Positions 1-5,211 of a stretch of DNA of 6,501 bases are shown one piece after another. The stretch comes from JBBIRM01 sp037441765 (lineage in GTDB: Bacteria > Desulfobacterota > BSN033 > UBA1163): the NCBI GenBank assembly GCA_037441765.1, contig JBBIRM010000165.1, forward strand, positions 1 through 6,501, given 5' to 3'. A model generated the notes under the pieces. It worked only from the letters and a program-made list of their open reading frames with translations. It made no database searches and was not told the origin of the DNA. A program made the translations under genes and the position numbers. The stretch's first letter is position 1, and every line of letters begins with the position of its first letter.

Positions 1-173
1 ATGTTAATAATGTATCCTTATGAAATATCCCAAATTGAGAAAAAGTAAAAAAACCTCCTCCAATGCTTGGGGAAAGGGTCAGGGTGAGGGGTTCAGGCCG
101 GCAGATTTCATTTATTTAATGCTCCAATTAAAATGCCAAAAAGGTATAGCCTGCATTATTAAAAGAGGGTGAG
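1..173. other. Non-coding leader region upstream of nfo
   Basis: No gene can be supported here. A short frame open from base 1 to a TAA at 46-48 could be the tail of a gene lying to the left or mere chance; its 15 residues are too few to identify. The rest holds a G/A-rich repeat remnant (54-91) and then AT-rich DNA leading to nfo. I found no convincing -35/-10 pair for nfo; a TAAAAT at 129-134 has no good -35 at the right distance. Confidence 0.5.
54..91 (-). repeat. Remnant of a CCCTCACCCTGACCC-type dispersed repeat
   Basis: Read on the minus strand, this stretch begins CCCCTCACCCTGACCC and continues TTTCCCC. That resembles a pyrimidine-rich intergenic repeat seen across many bacterial genomes (recognised from memory, not searched). 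The arms CCTTTCCCC and GGAGGAGG flank a 7-nt loop and pair imperfectly, followed on the minus strand by seven T residues. It could therefore also act as a weak intrinsic terminator for leftward transcription. Only one copy is visible in the window. Confidence 0.4.
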
Positions 174-1019
174 ATGAGGTTTGGTTTTCATATATCAATT
201 TCTGGAGGGTTATCAAAAGTCTTTAAGCGAGCAGAAATAAGAGGTTGTGAAACGATTCAAGTCTTTTCCAGGAATCCAAGAGGGTGGCGATTTGAACAAC
301 TGTCAAATGATGATGTGGAATCCTTCAGGAAAGGGGTTGAATCGTCAGGCCTCTTCCCGATCTTTCTTCACCTACCCTACCTTCCGAATATCGCCTCAAG
401 GGATTCGAAATTTTATAAGCCTTCTATTGAATCAATTATTACAGACCTCGGGAGGGCTGAACTCTTAGGAGCACAATATCTGATAATCCATATTGGTCAT
501 AGGCTTGACTCAACGGAGGAGGAGGCGATTGAGTCTGTGATTTATGGGATCGAGAAGGCTTTTCAAAGGATCAGAAATTCTGTAATCCTCCTTTTGGAAA
601 ATACTGCAGGGCAGGGAACGGAGATTGGTTATCATTTTGAGCAGATAAGAAAAATCATTAATGGGATTGAAGAGAAAGAAAGAGTAGGAGTCTGTCTTGA
701 TACTGCCCATGCCTTTGAGGCGGGATATGATCTCTCTAATAAGGATGGCCTTGAAATGACCATCGAATCCTTTGATGAGTCAATTGGCCTCAAACGTCTC
801 CATCTTCTTCACCTCAATGATTCAAAAACGACCCTCGGGTCACGAAAGGATCGTCACTGGCATATTGGCGAAGGCTTCATTGGGCTGGAAGGATTCCGAA
901 GGATTGTCAACCATCCCCTCTTGAGCCATCTTCCTGGTATAATGGAGACTCCGAGAAGGGATACTTTGGAAGATTTAAGGAATATGGAGGTTATAAGAAG
1001 TTTGGTTGAAGAAAAATGA
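174..1019 (+). CDS. nfo: Endonuclease IV (deoxyribonuclease IV, AP endonuclease)
   Basis: This 281-residue protein is a full-length endonuclease IV (E. coli Nfo is about 285 aa), a zinc-dependent TIM-barrel enzyme that cleaves DNA 5' of abasic sites in cytoplasmic base-excision repair. All nine expected metal ligands can be placed: H66 (FLHLPY), H106 (IIHIGH), E142 (LENTAG), D176 and H179 (LDTAHAFEAGYD), H213 (LHLND), D226 and H228 (DRHWHIGEG), and E258 (METP). The start is the ATG at 174, preceded by a GAGG-type ribosome binding site at 165-168. It ends in TGA, which shows that TGA is a normal stop in this genome. It converges on the nfn operon with a 46-nt gap, so it is probably its own transcription unit. 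Nothing indicates truncation or transfer. Confidence 0.96.
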   Translation: MRFGFHISISGGLSKVFKRAEIRGCETIQVFSRNPRGWRFEQLSNDDVESFRKGVESSGLFPIFLHLPYLPNIASRDSKFYKPSIESIITDLGRAELLGAQYLIIHIGHRLDSTEEEAIESVIYGIEKAFQRIRNSVILLLENTAGQGTEIGYHFEQIRKIINGIEEKERVGVCLDTAHAFEAGYDLSNKDGLEMTIESFDESIGLKRLHLLHLNDSKTTLGSRKDRHWHIGEGFIGLEGFRRIVNHPLLSHLPGIMETPRRDTLEDLRNMEVIRSLVEEK

Positions 1020-1030
1020 AGAGATAAAGA

Positions 1031-1057
1031 AGGGAGGGCATTCGCCATGCCTTTTCT
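1031..1057 (+). terminator. Possible terminator between convergent nfo and nfnB
   Basis: GGCAT (1037-1041) and ATGCC (1047-1051) pair perfectly around a 5-nt loop. On the plus-strand RNA the stem can extend outward to 1031/1057 through several G-U pairs. Four T residues follow the core stem at 1052-1055, then C. The T tract is short, so this is a modest intrinsic terminator candidate. On the minus strand the core stem is the same but is followed only by a C/T-rich tract. Its place in the 46-nt gap between two converging genes supports a termination role. Confidence 0.45.
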
Positions 1058-1065
1058 GAAATCCT

Positions 1066-2469
1066 TTATTTATTCATCAGGTATTCATGGATCGAATTGG
1101 CAGCCTTTCTTCCAGCACCCATGGCGAGGATCACGGTTGCCGAACCTGTGACGATATCACCTCCTGCCCAGACTCCAGGTTTACTCGTCTTTCCAGTCTC
1201 TGGATCGGCCACAATATAGCCTCGCTTATTGAGGTCAAGGCCTGGGGTAGTTGTTGTCAGAAGGGGATTGGCTCCGGTACCGATCGCTACGACCGCTAAA
1301 TCACAATCCAATTGAAATTCGGAACCCTTAATTGGAACAGGTCTCCTTCTTCCAGACTCATCAGGTTCACCTAATTCCATTTTAATGCACTCAAATCCAG
1401 TCACCCATCCATTGTCATCCCCGAAGAAACGGGTTGGCGCAGTAAGAAGATAGAATTGAACTCCCTCCTCCTCCGCATGATGGATCTCTTCAATCCTCGC
1501 AGGCATCTCCTCTCTTGACCTTCGATAAACAATCCTCACGACATCAGCCCCTAAACGGAGAGCGGTTCGAGCCGCATCCATGGCCACATTTCCTGCGCCA
1601 AAGACTGCCACATTCTTTCCTCGAGCAATTGGTGTATCATATTCTGGGAAGAGATAGGCCTTCATTAAATTGGATCGAGTTAGATATTCATTTGCTGAAT
1701 AGATTCCACAATAGTTCTCTCCTGGAATTCCTAAGAATTGGGGAAGCCCTGCCCCCAGCCCTAAGAAGACCGCATCATATTCTTGAAGGAGTTCATCAAC
1801 CGTTTCAATCCTACCAATCACACAATTACATTCCACCTTTACCCCTAACTTTTCAAGGTAGTTGACCTCCGCCTGGACAATGGCTTTTGGGAGACGGAAT
1901 TCTGGAATCCCATAGATCAATACACCTCCTGGTTTATGAAGGGCCTCGAAGATCGTTACCTCATGGCCTTTAAGGATGAGGTCCCCTGCAACGGTAAGCC
2001 CTGCAGGACCCGAACCAACCACCGCTACCTTCTTACCCGTGGAAGGGGCTTTTTCTGGGATGGTTACTTCTCCTTTCTCCCTCTCCCAGTCCGCAGCAAA
2101 TCGTTCCAGCCTCCCGATGGCAACTGGCTGGTCTTTCTTCCCAACCACACATAACTTTTCACACTGGTCCTCTTGGGGACAGACTCGACCGCAGATGGCA
2201 GGAAGACTATTTCGCTCTTTCAATTTTCGGGCTGCGCCAACAAAATCTCCTTCATAGATGAGTTTAATGAAGGCAGGAATATCGATTTCTACTGGACACC
2301 CCTCAACACATTTTGGTTTTTTACATTGGAGACAACGGCTTGCCTCCAATTGAGCCACTTCAGGTGGATATCCATAAGGGACTTCATTAAAATTCCTTGC
2401 CCTTGCCTTGGGATCCTGTTCGGGCATCTTCTGCCTTGGGATCTTTTCCTTCTTCTCCTTCTCTGCCAT
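1066..2469 (-). CDS. nfnB: NfnB-like subunit of NADH-dependent ferredoxin:NADP+ oxidoreductase (GltA/GltD family)
   Basis: This 467-residue cytoplasmic flavoprotein belongs to the glutamate-synthase small-subunit family. An N-terminal iron-sulfur domain carries C46, C49, C54, C58 and then C93, C97, C103, C107, enough for two [4Fe-4S] clusters. An FAD site follows (VGSGPAG, 151-157; acidic E175 at the second strand), then an NADPH site (GAGNVAMDAA, 291-300, with YRRSREEMPA at 315-324). The C-terminal FAD motif AGGDIV is at 435-440. The ATG at 2469 has a GGGAGG site (2476-2481) that overlaps the stop codon of nfnA, so translation is probably coupled; the gap is 11 nt. Many databases call such proteins 'NADPH-dependent glutamate synthase small chain', but no large glutamate synthase subunit is present. 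The NfnA partner directly upstream favours the bifurcating transhydrogenase, which couples NADH and ferredoxin oxidation to NADP+ reduction, reversibly. A SudB-type sulfide dehydrogenase role is the main alternative. Confidence 0.88.
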   Translation of the reverse strand: MAEKEKKEKIPRQKMPEQDPKARARNFNEVPYGYPPEVAQLEASRCLQCKKPKCVEGCPVEIDIPAFIKLIYEGDFVGAARKLKERNSLPAICGRVCPQEDQCEKLCVVGKKDQPVAIGRLERFAADWEREKGEVTIPEKAPSTGKKVAVVGSGPAGLTVAGDLILKGHEVTIFEALHKPGGVLIYGIPEFRLPKAIVQAEVNYLEKLGVKVECNCVIGRIETVDELLQEYDAVFLGLGAGLPQFLGIPGENYCGIYSANEYLTRSNLMKAYLFPEYDTPIARGKNVAVFGAGNVAMDAARTALRLGADVVRIVYRRSREEMPARIEEIHHAEEEGVQFYLLTAPTRFFGDDNGWVTGFECIKMELGEPDESGRRRPVPIKGSEFQLDCDLAVVAIGTGANPLLTTTTPGLDLNKRGYIVADPETGKTSKPGVWAGGDIVTGSATVILAMGAGRKAANSIHEYLMNK

Positions 2470-2480
2470 TTTCTTCCTCC

Positions 2481-3314
2481 CTATCTTAAGGACGCCATAA
2501 ACCTGTCCATCGAAATCTTCTCATCAGTGAGATAAGCCCTCTGCCTTTTTACCAATTCATCATAGTCAACCTCATGGCCATCGAATTCAGGGCCATCCAC
2601 ACAACAGAATCTGGTTCTTCCTCCAACGGTTACTCGGCAAGCGCCACACATCCCCGTTGCATCGACCATGATCGGGTTGAGGCTTACCATAGTTTTTACA
2701 CCATACTCTTTTGTCATCTTGGATAAAAACTTCATCATAGGAACTGGGCCAATTCCAACGACCAACTTCACATCTTTTCTCTCATCAAGAATCTTCTTTA
2801 AGACATCGGTGACAAAGCCATGAACCCCATAGCTTCCATCATCCGTGGTCACCCTCAAGTCATGGCTGGCCTCTCTCATCTCCTCTTCAAGGATGAGAAG
2901 GTCTTTGGTTCTCGCACCAATTATTGCAATCACATGGTTGCCAGCCTCCTTATAGGCTTTGGTTATGGGATACATCACTGCCACTCCGGTCCCACCGCCA
3001 ACACAGATGACCGTTCCAAGATTTTCAATATGGGTTGGACGTCCTAATGGACCAATTATATCTGTAATATAGTTTCCAACATTGAATGTCCTTAAGAGAG
3101 CAGTCGTCTTTCCAACGACCTGAAAGATGATGTCAATCGTCCCGGCATCAGGGTCTGTTCCAGCCATTGTCAATGGTATACGTTCTCCTGTTTCATTGGC
3201 TCGAAGGACAATAAACTGTCCTGGCTTTGCCTTTCGAGCAATCTTCGGGGCTTCAACCCTAAAATGGCAGACAGTCTTTTCTGCCATCTCTCTTTTATAA
3301 ATAATCTTATACAC
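2481..3314 (-). CDS. nfnA: NfnA-like subunit (ferredoxin-NADP reductase / SudA family)
   Basis: This 277-residue protein has the ferredoxin-NADP+ reductase fold plus a C-terminal [2Fe-2S] segment. ERIPLTM (44-50) is the FAD-binding motif. VGGGTGVAVMYP (105-116) begins the nucleotide-binding domain, which binds NADH in Nfn enzymes. DATGMCGACR (218-227) with FCCVDGP (236-242) supplies the cluster ligands; in Thermotoga maritima NfnA the cluster is held by one Asp and three Cys, matching D218, C223, C226 and C238 here. The start is a GTG at 3314 (MYKIIYKREM), chosen because AAGGAGG (3324-3330) lies 9 nt upstream and the family begins with MYKI; an ATG at codon 10 has a weaker site. It is the first gene of the nfnA-nfnB operon, driven by the promoter at 3362-3390. 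With NfnB it should couple NADH, ferredoxin and NADP(H). A SudA sulfide-dehydrogenase label is possible. Confidence 0.88.
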   Translation of the reverse strand: MYKIIYKREMAEKTVCHFRVEAPKIARKAKPGQFIVLRANETGERIPLTMAGTDPDAGTIDIIFQVVGKTTALLRTFNVGNYITDIIGPLGRPTHIENLGTVICVGGGTGVAVMYPITKAYKEAGNHVIAIIGARTKDLLILEEEMREASHDLRVTTDDGSYGVHGFVTDVLKKILDERKDVKLVVGIGPVPMMKFLSKMTKEYGVKTMVSLNPIMVDATGMCGACRVTVGGRTRFCCVDGPEFDGHEVDYDELVKRQRAYLTDEKISMDRFMASLR

Positions 3315-3323
3315 TATCCCCCC

Positions 3324-3330
3324 CCTCCTT
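3324..3330 (-). promoter_or_regulatory. Ribosome binding site deciding the GTG start of nfnA
   Basis: On the minus strand AAGGAGG lies here, 9 nt before the GTG at 3314. It is a near-perfect Shine-Dalgarno sequence and decides the non-ATG start. It runs straight into an eight-G homopolymer (3318-3325) that fills most of the spacer, so a length change in that run would alter the spacing between the site and the start codon. Confidence 0.75.
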
Positions 3331-3361
3331 TTCTGATAAATTTTTCACAAAGTTTGTCCTA

Positions 3362-3390
3362 TTTATAAAAAAATGAGATTGAAAAGTCAA
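3362..3390 (-). promoter_or_regulatory. Sigma-70-type promoter of the nfnA-nfnB operon
   Basis: On the minus strand TTGACT (3385-3390, five of six to TTGACA) and TATAAA (3362-3367, five of six to TATAAT) are separated by exactly 17 nt (3368-3384). Transcription would begin near 3355, leaving a leader of about 40 nt before the GTG start and its strong ribosome binding site. Distance, orientation and consensus all fit. No operator was recognised. Confidence 0.7.
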
Positions 3391-3502
3391 ATTTTTTGGC
3401 TCTTCTCCAATTTAGTTAATAAAAAGATTTCGAGATTCAATTCCTTATTTTATAAAGACCTAATCAAAAATATATGAAATTTTTTCACCTATAACTGAAT
3501 TT

Positions 3503-3564
3503 TGTAGAACAAGGCTTTAGCCTTGCATTAAAATGATATGCAAGCCTAAAAGGCTTGTCCTACA
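3503..3564. repeat. Nested palindromic repeat (REP/MITE-like, 62 bp)
   Basis: The left arm (3503-3527) and right arm (3539-3564) are imperfect inverted copies: TGTAGAACAAGGC... reads against TGTAGGACAAGCC... on the other strand, around an 11-nt spacer. Each arm is itself a hairpin: CAAGGC/GCCTTG around TTTA (3510-3525) and CAAGCC/GGCTTG around TAAAA (3541-3557). The terminal TGTAG/CTACA ends and double-hairpin design resemble small non-autonomous palindromic elements mobilised in trans. It is more GC-rich than the surrounding DNA and lies between two promoters facing away from each other, where it harms no gene. Confidence 0.75.
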
Positions 3565-3777
3565 TAAAAATTGTTAGAATAAAATGGAATGTCCCCATAT
3601 AATAAGAGAACAGGGTTCTTTATTTTTTTAAAAGAATATGATATATAAATGTTAATTATTTCACTAAGTTAAGAACAATTGTTTTCAAGATATGGTTAAA
3701 ATAAAATTATTTAATGAAAATAATATGTTAGTAAAATTTAAAAAAATGGTTCTAAAAACTTTTTTAAAAAATTTTTC

Positions 3778-3806
3778 TTGACAAAAAGAATACAATCTTG
3801 TAGTTT
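3778..3806 (+). promoter_or_regulatory. Candidate promoter of the nuo operon
   Basis: A perfect TTGACA (3778-3783) is followed after 17 nt by TAGTTT (3801-3806), which matches TATAAT at only three positions. Transcription would start near 3813, leaving about 45 nt of leader before the nuoA ATG at 3858. The perfect -35, the preceding A/T tracts and the location just upstream of the first nuo gene favour it; the weak -10 could mean that an activator is needed. Confidence 0.45.
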
Positions 3807-3844
3807 TTAGCGAAAACAAGAAACTTTTCACAAATTAATTTATT

Positions 3845-3851
3845 GGAGGGG
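3845..3851 (+). promoter_or_regulatory. Ribosome binding site deciding the nuoA start
   Basis: GGAGGGG lies 6-8 nt before the ATG at 3858. It overlaps an in-frame TTG at 3843 that would add five residues (MEGSS). Because the site itself occupies those codons, the ATG at 3858 is the real start. Confidence 0.85.
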
Positions 3852-3857
3852 TCTTCA

Positions 3858-4211
3858 ATGATTGAATACTTTGCCATTCTCATATATATAGCCATTGCTG
3901 TGGCATTTGCCCTTTTCGCAGTTTTGGCTTCCCATCTTTTAGGTCAGAGAAAACGGACCCCTCTCAAAGAAGAACCCTATGAATGTGGAATGACAACGGT
4001 TGGATCGAGTTTTCGTAGAATACCCATTAAATACTACATCATTGCTATGCTCTTTTTAATTTTTGATATTGAGGTGGTCTTTCTCTATCCCTGGGCAGTG
4101 GTCTTTAAGGAACTGAAGACCTTTGCCTTTATCTCAATGGCAGTATTTCTTGGTATCTTAATCATCGCCTATCTTTATATCTTAAAAAAAGGAGCCTTAG
4201 AATGGGAATAG
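3858..4211 (+). CDS. nuoA: NADH-quinone oxidoreductase subunit A (complex I, NuoA)
   Basis: This 117-residue membrane protein is NuoA (ND3 family), part of the proton-pumping arm of complex I next to the quinone site. Three hydrophobic segments lie at about 4-28, 58-82 and 87-109. Between the first two is the conserved loop EPYECG (39-44), whose Cys43 matches the ND3 loop cysteine near the quinone-binding cavity. FDIEVVFLYPWA (69-80) is the second family signature and carries a buried acidic residue. The length is normal for the family. It is the first gene of nuoABCD, and its last 10 nt overlap the start of nuoB, so the two are probably translationally coupled. Confidence 0.96.
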   Translation: MIEYFAILIYIAIAVAFALFAVLASHLLGQRKRTPLKEEPYECGMTTVGSSFRRIPIKYYIIAMLFLIFDIEVVFLYPWAVVFKELKTFAFISMAVFLGILIIAYLYILKKGALEWE

Positions 4212-4729
4212 AAACCTACATTGAAAAAACTCCCTTCCTTCCCCTTCTGGATAGACTCGTCAACTGGGGCCGAAAATATTCCATCTGGCCTGTAACATTT
4301 GGCTTAGCCTGATGCGCCTTGGAGATGATGGTTGCCAGTATGGCAACCTGGGACATTGCTCGATTTGGTTCAGAGGTCTTCAGACCGTCTCCAAGACAGG
4401 CAGATTTGATGATTGTTGCAGGGACATTGACAAAAAAGATGGCCCCTATGGTGAAGCGTATCTATGAGCAGATGCCAGAACCTAAGTGGGTCATTGCTTA
4501 TGGGGCATGTGCCTGTTCAGGTGGGATTTTTAAAACCTATAGCGTTGTGCAGGGGGTAGATCAGATCCTCCCTGTTGATTTTTATGTTCCAGGGTGCCCA
4601 CCTAAACCTGAGGGTCTGCTGGCCGCATTGGTAAAACTCCAGAAAAAGATCGAAAAGGAATCGCTGGCAAATCGGAAGGACCTCCGGATTCCATCCCCCT
4701 TAGAAAGAGAAGAGGAGAGCCATGGTTGA
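4202..4729 (+). CDS. nuoB: NADH-quinone oxidoreductase subunit B (NuoB) with probable selenocysteine at the in-frame TGA
   Basis: This frame encodes a 175-residue NuoB, the complex I subunit that holds Fe-S cluster N2, the last carrier before quinone. Similarity is unbroken on both sides of an in-frame TGA (4310-4312, codon 37): NWGRKYSIWPVTFGLA precedes it and CALEMM, RFGSEVFRPSPRQADLM, PKWVIAYGACAC, VVQGVDQILPVD and PGCPP follow. N2 ligands in E. coli NuoB are C63, C64, C129 and C158; here the equivalents are residue 37 (TGA), C38, C103 and C132, with identical spacing of 1, 66 and 95. The TGA therefore replaces exactly one catalytic-cluster cysteine. A SECIS-like hairpin follows at 4330-4348, so I annotate residue 37 as selenocysteine. 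The ATG at 4202 has AAGGAG at 4189-4194 and overlaps nuoA by 10 nt. Without readthrough, only a 36-residue peptide or a restart at 4319/4325 lacking both tandem ligands would be made. A sequencing error or nonsense mutation is the alternative. C105 is an extra cysteine. Confidence 0.88.
4310..4312 (+). other. In-frame UGA, probable selenocysteine codon (residue 37 of NuoB)
   Basis: The TGA stands in the family motif FGLxCC at the first of the tandem cysteines and is followed by TGC for the second. A single base separates TGA from either cysteine codon, as is typical of Cys/Sec exchange. TGA also ends nfo (1017-1019), nuoB (4727-4729) and nuoC (5208-5210), so global reassignment is excluded and context-dependent recoding is needed. 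Confidence 0.8.
4322..4361 (+). promoter_or_regulatory. Putative bacterial SECIS element within nuoB
   Basis: GGUUGCC (4330-4336) and GGCAACC (4342-4348) form a perfect 7-bp stem closing an AGUAU loop (4337-4341). The loop has G at its second position, followed by U. The loop begins 24 nt after the UGA; bacterial SECIS models place it roughly 16-37 nt downstream with a G in the first two loop positions. A lower stem is possible: AUG (4325-4327) with CAU (4354-4356) and GAG (4322-4324) with CUC (4359-4361), separated by small internal loops. As I recall it, the minimal E. coli fdhF hairpin is GGUUGCAGGUCUGCACC, strikingly alike in the 5' arm and loop start, though the bulged U of fdhF is paired here. 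The role would be to bind SelB at the ribosome. It lies within codons for VASMAT, so it must also satisfy protein coding. Confidence 0.78.
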
Positions 4730-5210
4730 TACCAACCTCGCCATCACGAAGTTGAGAGAGAAGTTCTTAGATTCGATTTTAGAGGTAAAGACTTTTCGGG
4801 ACGAGACCACAGTCCAGGTTGCCAAAAAAGATATATTGAGAATCTGTCAATTTCTATCTTCTGACCCAGATCTTCAATTCAATCTCCTTACCGATCTCTG
4901 TGGGGTGGACTTTCTTCCAGAAACACCTCGTTTCGAGATTGTCTACCATCTCTGTTCCCTTAAAAACAATCAGAGGTTAAGGATTAAGATAAGAGTTGGG
5001 GAGGATGAATCCGTTCCAAGTGTGGAGTCCGTATGGAAGGTAGCCAACTGGTATGAACGCGAGGTCTATGACCTGTTTGGGATTACCTTTGAAAATCATC
5101 CCGATCTGAGAAGAATCCTACTCTGGGATGGTTATCAAGGCCATCCTCTAAGAAAAGATTATCCAACCGAAGGACCAGACTTTGATAAGCCCTTCGTTCC
5201 AGAGGTATGA
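4722..5210 (+). CDS. nuoC: NADH-quinone oxidoreductase subunit C (NuoC)
   Basis: This 162-residue protein is NuoC (30-kDa subunit family), a peripheral-arm subunit that packs against NuoB and NuoD. The family signature ANWYEREVYDLFGITFENHPDL and the following RRILLWDGYQGHPLRKDYP lie in the last third. CGVDFL (about residues 60-65) is another conserved core segment. It is a separate gene rather than fused to NuoD as in E. coli. The ATG at 4722 lies inside the last 8 nt of nuoB and has GAGGAG at 4712-4717. Its expression thus depends on ribosomes reaching the end of nuoB, which means passing the UGA, unless it initiates independently. It ends with TGA one base before nuoD. Confidence 0.95.
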   Translation: MVDTNLAITKLREKFLDSILEVKTFRDETTVQVAKKDILRICQFLSSDPDLQFNLLTDLCGVDFLPETPRFEIVYHLCSLKNNQRLRIKIRVGEDESVPSVESVWKVANWYEREVYDLFGITFENHPDLRRILLWDGYQGHPLRKDYPTEGPDFDKPFVPEV

Positions 5211-5211
5211 A

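Larger units (their letters stand above)
3315..3857. other. AT-rich divergent intergenic region between nfnA and nuoA
   Basis: These 543 nt hold no supportable gene. The region is far richer in A and T than the flanking genes, with many A and T runs. It contains the nfn promoter (3362-3390), a nested palindromic repeat (3503-3564) and a candidate nuo promoter (3778-3806). The stretch 3565-3777 shows only low-complexity AT sequence; its A/T tracts just upstream of the nuo promoter could serve as an UP-like element, which is inference. Confidence 0.7.

Noticed and set aside
1515..1865. Long opposite-strand frames inside nfnB (for example 1515-1865, 1976-2257 and 2173-2535)
   Set aside because: These are antisense shadows of a well-recognised gene, with no family resemblance of their own.
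3791..3796. TACAAT as the -10 box of the nuo promoter
   Set aside because: It matches the -10 consensus well, but lies only 7 nt after TTGACA, and the stretch 17 nt upstream of it is AAAATT, not a -35 element.
3341..3836. TTTTCACAAA occurring at 3342 and 3826 as a shared operator
   Set aside because: A 10-mer repeat in such AT-rich DNA is weak evidence. The two copies have different positions relative to their promoters and no palindromic structure.
4310..4312. TGA as genome-wide reassigned codon (Trp or Gly)
   Set aside because: TGA is the natural stop of nfo, nuoB and nuoC in this window, and the position demands cysteine-like chemistry, not Trp or Gly.
4310..4312. TGA as a plain nonsense mutation or sequencing error
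   Set aside because: Not fully excludable, but the exact placement at a cluster-ligating cysteine plus a correctly spaced hairpin makes recoding the better explanation. The rest of the operon is intact.
4319..4729. A shorter nuoB starting at TTG 4319 or ATG 4325
   Set aside because: It would lack the conserved N-terminus and both tandem N2 ligands. The upstream frame 4202-4309 clearly encodes NuoB and has its own ribosome binding site, so the gene spans the TGA.
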